This document shows positions 5,961 through 9,156 of a DNA stretch of 9,156 nt, piece by piece. The notes under the pieces were generated by a model that was not told where the DNA came from, did no database searches, and saw only the letters and a list, made by a program, of their open reading frames with translations. Each line of letters opens with the position of its first letter. Positions within the stretch are counted from its first letter, which is position 1. This DNA comes from BM707 sp041592975 (GTDB taxonomy: Bacteria; Desulfobacterota; Desulfuromonadia; Desulfuromonadales; UBA2294), in contig JBFHOZ010000092.1 in the NCBI GenBank assembly GCA_041592975.1, positions 1 through 9,156 of the forward strand. The letters are read 5' to 3'. The position numbers and the translations under genes are program-made.

Positions 5961-7516
5961 ATCTCTCCCTCTGTCAATAATTCCTTGCGGGCCGCCGGAA
6001 GCTCCCTGAGAAGATCGGTCGCCAGGACCCCGGCACGTCCCTGGGTTGCAAACAGTCTGTCGGCCGCTCTGCCGTGCAGGTAGACGCCGAGCAGGGCCGC
6101 GGCAACCGTCGACATCCCCTGCCCGAGCAGGCCGCCGATCACCCCGGTGAGAACATCGCCGGTGCCGCCGCAGGCCAGGGCCGGGTTGCCGCTGCCGTTA
6201 ACGAAAATGACGCCGTCCGGCTCGGCGACCACCGTACGCGCCCCCTTGAGAACCAGAACAACCCCGTGTTCCCGGGCAAATTTCCGGGCGACTCCGATCC
6301 GGTCCGCCTCGATTTCGGCCACCGGACAGCCGAGCAGGCGGGCCATCTCTCCCGGGTGGGGTGTCAATACGGTCGGATTCGTCCGCTGATCGAGTATTTC
6401 AAGATGACCGGCCAGGGCGTTCAGCCCGTCGGCGTCGACGACCACCGGCAACGGGCAGTCCCGCACCAGGCGTCGGACCAGGCCGCCGATCTCGTCGCCG
6501 GCACCGAGTCCCGGGCCGACGGCCAGCACCGATTTCCCCTGCCAGAGCGCCTCGATGTCGGCAAGCGCCTGCATGCTGATCATGCCGTCCACCTCCGGCA
6601 GCGGCACCGTCATCACCTCGGTCAGCTTGGTTTCCAAGACCGGGTTGAGGTGGGCCGGGCAGGCGAGGGTCGCCAGGCCGGCGCCGGCACGCAAGCCGCC
6701 TTCGGCCGCCAGGGCGGCGGCTCCCGACTTTCCGGTCGAGCCGGCGACCAGCAGCAGGTGGCCGAAGGTCCCCTTGTGCCCGCTGGCGGGACGCGCCGGC
6801 AGAAGAACCCGGGCGGCATCGGCGTTGATGTAGAGGTGGTCGATCTTGTGCCGATCGGCCAGCTGCTTCGGGATCCCGATATCAGCGACGACCAGGTCGC
6901 CGACGAACTCGACCGCCGGGTAGACGACCAGACCGACCTTGGCCGCGGCCAAGGTGACGGTCAGATCGGCAAGAACCGCCGAGCCGAGCACCCGGCCGGT
7001 GGTGGCATCGATCCCCGACGGCGCGTCGACGGCGACCACCGCCTCGGCGGCGGAATTGATCCAGTCGATCGCCCGGGCATAGATTCCCCCCACATCGGAG
7101 GAGAGGCCGGTTCCGAGCAGGGCGTCGACCACCAGGCCGGCCGGCTGATGCTGCCGCAGCAACGCGTCGAGGTCAGACTCGGTCGAGGCGAAGGCAAGGT
7201 CGGCGCCGCACTTGGACAGAATGTCGAGGTTGATCCCGGCGTCCCCCGCCACATCCCCCTGTTTCGCCAGGACGATGACCGAGACATCCCACCCCCGGTT
7301 GAGGAGGTGGCGGGCAATGACGTAACCGTCGCCACCATTGTTCCCCTTGCCGGCGAGGATGGTGACCGGGCCGGGATAGAGCTCGGAGAAATTCTCCTCG
7401 ACCTGATCGGCCACCGCGCGACCGGCGTTCTCCATCAGCACCACCCCGGGAATGCTCCATTCCTCGATCGCGGCCCGGTCGAGCGCCCTCATTTGTGCAG
7501 CCGTCAAGAGGTTCAT
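5954..7516 (-). CDS. nnr: Bifunctional NAD(P)H-hydrate epimerase / ADP-dependent dehydratase
   Basis: A 520-residue fusion that repairs hydrated NADH and NADPH. The N-terminal YjeF_N domain (about 1-215) interconverts the S and R hydrates; it shows NNGGDG at 59-64, DALLGTG at 131-137 and AVDAPSGID at 162-170. The C-terminal YjeF_C/carbohydrate-kinase-like domain (about 235-515) dehydrates the S form using ADP; it shows GHKGTFGHLLLVAGS at 246-260, GPGLG at 334-338, DADGLN at 361-366, TPHPGEM at 385-391, and CGGTGDVLTG at 449-458 with the catalytic aspartate. Both halves look complete, and the length matches the bacterial fused form (YjeF/Nnr). ATG 7516 overlaps the acpS stop by 4 nt, with GGAG (7522-7525) 5 nt upstream. 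Confidence 0.95.
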   Translation of the reverse strand: MNLLTAAQMRALDRAAIEEWSIPGVVLMENAGRAVADQVEENFSELYPGPVTILAGKGNNGGDGYVIARHLLNRGWDVSVIVLAKQGDVAGDAGINLDILSKCGADLAFASTESDLDALLRQHQPAGLVVDALLGTGLSSDVGGIYARAIDWINSAAEAVVAVDAPSGIDATTGRVLGSAVLADLTVTLAAAKVGLVVYPAVEFVGDLVVADIGIPKQLADRHKIDHLYINADAARVLLPARPASGHKGTFGHLLLVAGSTGKSGAAALAAEGGLRAGAGLATLACPAHLNPVLETKLTEVMTVPLPEVDGMISMQALADIEALWQGKSVLAVGPGLGAGDEIGGLVRRLVRDCPLPVVVDADGLNALAGHLEILDQRTNPTVLTPHPGEMARLLGCPVAEIEADRIGVARKFAREHGVVLVLKGARTVVAEPDGVIFVNGSGNPALACGGTGDVLTGVIGGLLGQGMSTVAAALLGVYLHGRAADRLFATQGRAGVLATDLLRELPAARKELLTEGEIC

Positions 7517-7896
7517 GGTGTCTCCAGGACAACCGTGGCAACGGCGTATTCGCCGTCATGGCTGTACGACAGATGCAGTGCCGCGTAGTGGCGCTCCCGG
7601 AAGATCTCCAGGGCCCGCCCCGTCAGAACCAGCGACGGCTTTCCGAGGCCGTCGAGCTCGACCCGCATATCGTGCCAGCTGATCCCCTCGCGCAGGCCGA
7701 GACCAAGCGCCTTGAGAAACGCCTCCTTGGCGGCAAACCGTGCGGCCAGGTGCGGCGCCGGGGACTTCTTCGCCAGGGCGTAAGCCCTCTCTTCGGCGGT
7801 GAAGAGCCGGTCGATGACCGCCTCCCTGCCGTCGAGAAATTTTGCAAACCGGGCGATCCGCGTCAGGTCGGTACCGATGCCGGCGACGGGAGACAA
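7513..7896 (-). CDS. acpS: Holo-[acyl-carrier-protein] synthase
   Basis: A 127-residue enzyme that transfers 4'-phosphopantetheine from CoA to the serine of apo-ACP, activating fatty acid synthesis. Motifs are GIGTD at 6-10 (Mg-binding Asp10), FTAEERAYA at 32-40, and RFAAKEAFLKALG at 53-65 (Glu58, the second metal ligand), with a C-terminal LSYSHDGEYAVATV strand. The open frame extends upstream to an ATG at 8022, but that lies inside pdxJ and the added residues are not AcpS-like. No ATG or GTG exists near the homologous N-terminus. TTG 7896, one base past the end of the pdxJ stop, gives Met-Ser-Pro-Val before GIGTD and the family's usual length, with a G-rich stretch (GGGGGC) just upstream. 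The pdxJ-acpS pairing is common in proteobacteria. Confidence 0.9.
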   Translation of the reverse strand: MSPVAGIGTDLTRIARFAKFLDGREAVIDRLFTAEERAYALAKKSPAPHLAARFAAKEAFLKALGLGLREGISWHDMRVELDGLGKPSLVLTGRALEIFRERHYAALHLSYSHDGEYAVATVVLETP

Positions 7897-7897
7897 C

Positions 7898-8221
7898 TCA
7901 GCCCCCGCGAACCAGGGCGGCCATTTCGCGTACGGCCCGGTCAAGACCGACGAGCACCGCCCGCGAGATGATGCTGTGACCGATATTGTACTCCTCGACG
8001 CCGCCGAGGGCGACCACGTCACGGATGTTCCTGTAGTTCAGCCCGTGGCCGGCGTTGACCCCCAGACCGAGCTTTCGCCCGGCGCGGATGGCGGTCTCGA
8101 TCTTCACCAGTTCGGCCTTGCGCATCTCCTCTTTCTTGGCGTCGCAATAGGTCCCGGTGTGGATCTCGATATAGTCGGCGCCGACCCGGTGGGCCATCTT
8201 GATCTGTTCGACTTCCGGGTC
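7898..8221 (-). pseudogene. pdxJ: 5'-truncated pyridoxine 5'-phosphate synthase
   Basis: Only about the last 108 residues of PdxJ are present, out of roughly 240 in the family. The product closes the pyridoxine ring from 3-amino-1-hydroxyacetone phosphate and deoxyxylulose 5-phosphate. Retained are the GADYIEIHTGTYCDA block, GLGVNAGHGLNYRN (with the conserved His of AGHGL), and YNIGHSIISRAV near the end. Homology can be followed upstream of Met 8197 through DPEVEQIK to Asp at 8219-8221, then stops abruptly; the frame carries on as unrelated residues to a TAG at 8249-8251. The missing part holds the N-terminal catalytic His and Glu, so the fragment cannot be active, and it has no plausible start of its own apart from the internal ATG 8197. 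Beyond the break the opposite strand carries a different gene. Whether this is a genuine pseudogene or an artefact of a chimeric join is open. The C-terminal end and its junction with acpS look normal. Confidence 0.8.
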
Positions 8222-8224
8222 GAC
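8219..8224. other. Junction between truncated pdxJ and the plus-strand membrane gene
   Basis: The minus-strand pdxJ homology and the plus-strand membrane-protein coding signal meet here, both missing their 5' portions. The shared bases are the palindrome GTCGAC, which reads Val-Asp in both frames, so the exact breakpoint cannot be placed to the base. The same hexamer occurs several more times in the window, so by itself it is not evidence of a cloning site. Confidence 0.65.
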
Positions 8225-9156
8225 TGGTTTTACTGGCTGCGCTTCACCCTACCCGCGCTGCTGCTGGTGTTGGGCTTACTCAAGCTGGTTCGCCATTTCT
8301 CATGGGACGTCGCCCGCCTGTCGCAACGCCCTGGCAAGAGCAGTCTTCTGTCCGGGCTGTTCTGGACGGCGGTGGGTGCGATCGGATTGTTGCACCTGGC
8401 CGGAGCGCTCGGCGGATTGACCTTTTTTGGCCTGTACTGGCCGTTCCTGCTGGTTCTCTTCGGACTGGGCAAGATAATCGATTATTACCGGCTTCGAGGG
8501 GAGCTGCAGTTTCGCGCGACCGAAGTGATCGGGCTGATTCTGATCATCCTTCTCTGGGTGGGGAGCTATCACCTGTCGCGAGCCCATCTGCCTTTGCTCA
8601 GACTACCGTTCTGGAGTGGAGACAGCGATTTCGGGATCGGCGACTTGCTGGGCGAGAAATACGCCTGGACGCAGGAAGAGAGTCTCTCGGCGGCATCCCT
8701 TCAAACGATCGAGATCAACAACATTTACGGGGACATCCGAATTCAGGGCGGATCGCTGGAGAGCGTTGATGTGCGGCTCACGAAAGAGGTTTTCGAGGCT
8801 TCGGAGGAGGAAGCCAAGGTCCGGGCTGACCAGGTCAAGCTGCTGACCGAGCAAGCCGGGGGCACTCTTTATCTGAAGACGAATCGGGAGGATCTCGATC
8901 TCGACAAGAACCGATTCAAGAGCCATTTTGAGATCACCATACCTCCGCTGGTAGCAGTTAATGTGAAGAATGCCTATGGGGATGTTGGCATTTCCGGTCT
9001 TGAGGCGCCGTGTTCGATCGAAGCCCTCCATGGCGACGTCATGGTCGAGAACCATTCCGGCGAACTGCAGATTCAAAACGAATACGGCCGAGCTACGGCT
9101 AGGAACATAGAAGGGGGCATCCGGTTGGAGAGCCGCAGGGGGACGGTAAGTGCCGC
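8219..9156 (+). CDS. Partial membrane protein, LiaF-like TM region plus DUF4097-like repeats
   Basis: This is an open frame of 312 codons that is incomplete at both ends: no ATG or convincing start precedes it, and it runs off the window. Counting from 8219, hydrophobic helices lie at about residues 4-24, 45-66, 68-87 (with LYWPFLLVLFGLGKIIDYY) and 101-119. This pattern recalls the small TM bundle of LiaI/LiaF and DUF5668 proteins, with the WP motif typical of them. From about residue 160 there is a beta-repeat region in which short strands end in Y/H-G-D turns (NIYGDIRI, AYGDVGI, LHGDVMV, EYGRATA, RRGTVSA), as in the DUF4097 'putative adhesin' family. In relatives such proteins are linked to envelope stress sensing, but their function is poorly defined. 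The frame stays open upstream into the antisense of pdxJ, which I take as chance. It is the only large plus-strand gene here, and its codons look less GC-biased than those of the neighbouring minus-strand genes. Both family names are from pattern recognition only. Confidence 0.7.

Noticed and set aside
6074..7588. 504-codon plus-strand frame opposite nnr
   Set aside because: It is a shadow of the nnr gene, rich in Arg, Gly, Asp and His with no family resemblance.
8195..8197. ATG 8197 as the true start of a small PdxJ-like protein
   Set aside because: It is an internal codon within continuous PdxJ homology that extends to 8221; the product would lack the N-terminal catalytic residues.
8219..8224. 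SalI site at the junction as proof of a cloning chimera
   Set aside because: GTCGAC recurs several times inside intact genes here (for example near 2707, 5913, 6435 and 7025), so its presence at the break may be chance. I keep the chimera hypothesis but not on this evidence.

Overview
The window looks like a chromosomal housekeeping segment from a GC-rich deltaproteobacterium. The Desulfuromonadia (Geobacter / Pelobacter / Desulfuromonas group) fit best. This is inferred from protein style and from the gene order pdxJ-acpS-nnr-CBS-tsaE-lysC-cimA-HhH, not from a marker gene. Nearly everything from about 8.2 kb down to 0.14 kb is one tightly packed minus-strand gene run.

Reading in the direction of transcription (high to low coordinates), the run contains: the C-terminal part of pdxJ (pyridoxine 5'-phosphate synthase); acpS (holo-ACP synthase, TTG start); a fused nnrE/nnrD NAD(P)H-hydrate repair enzyme; a two-CBS-domain protein; tsaE (tRNA t6A ATPase subunit); lpdA (dihydrolipoyl dehydrogenase); lysC (aspartokinase with an apparent internal start for a beta subunit); cimA ((R)-citramalate synthase); and a membrane-anchored helix-hairpin-helix protein resembling ComEA. 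Stop/start overlaps of 4 to 7 nt (nnr/acpS, CBS/nnr, tsaE/CBS, HhH/cimA) and a 5-nt gap (lpdA/tsaE) argue for a single operon with translational coupling. A short GC hairpin with four U's sits just before the lysC ribosome binding site. The run joins cofactor and carrier-protein maturation (PLP, ACP, NAD(P)H repair, t6A) to aspartate-family and isoleucine biosynthesis: LysC commits aspartate, and CimA starts the threonine-independent isoleucine route.

At about 8219-8224 the picture breaks. The minus-strand pdxJ frame loses homology after its C-terminal ~108 residues. At exactly that point a plus-strand frame becomes convincing coding sequence for a membrane protein with four predicted TM helices followed by a DUF4097-type beta-repeat region. 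That frame has no start codon and runs off the right end. Two genes, both missing their 5' ends, meet head to head, which indicates either a real rearrangement breakpoint or an assembly/clone chimera. This is the most important item to check.

The left 139 bases hold no recognisable gene, only a weak candidate terminator for the operon. I see no mobile element, CRISPR array, tRNA or rRNA. I do not see a convincing undescribed system. The items of real interest are the pdxJ junction, the internal lysC start, the orphan lpdA, and the truncated LiaF/DUF4097-like protein.
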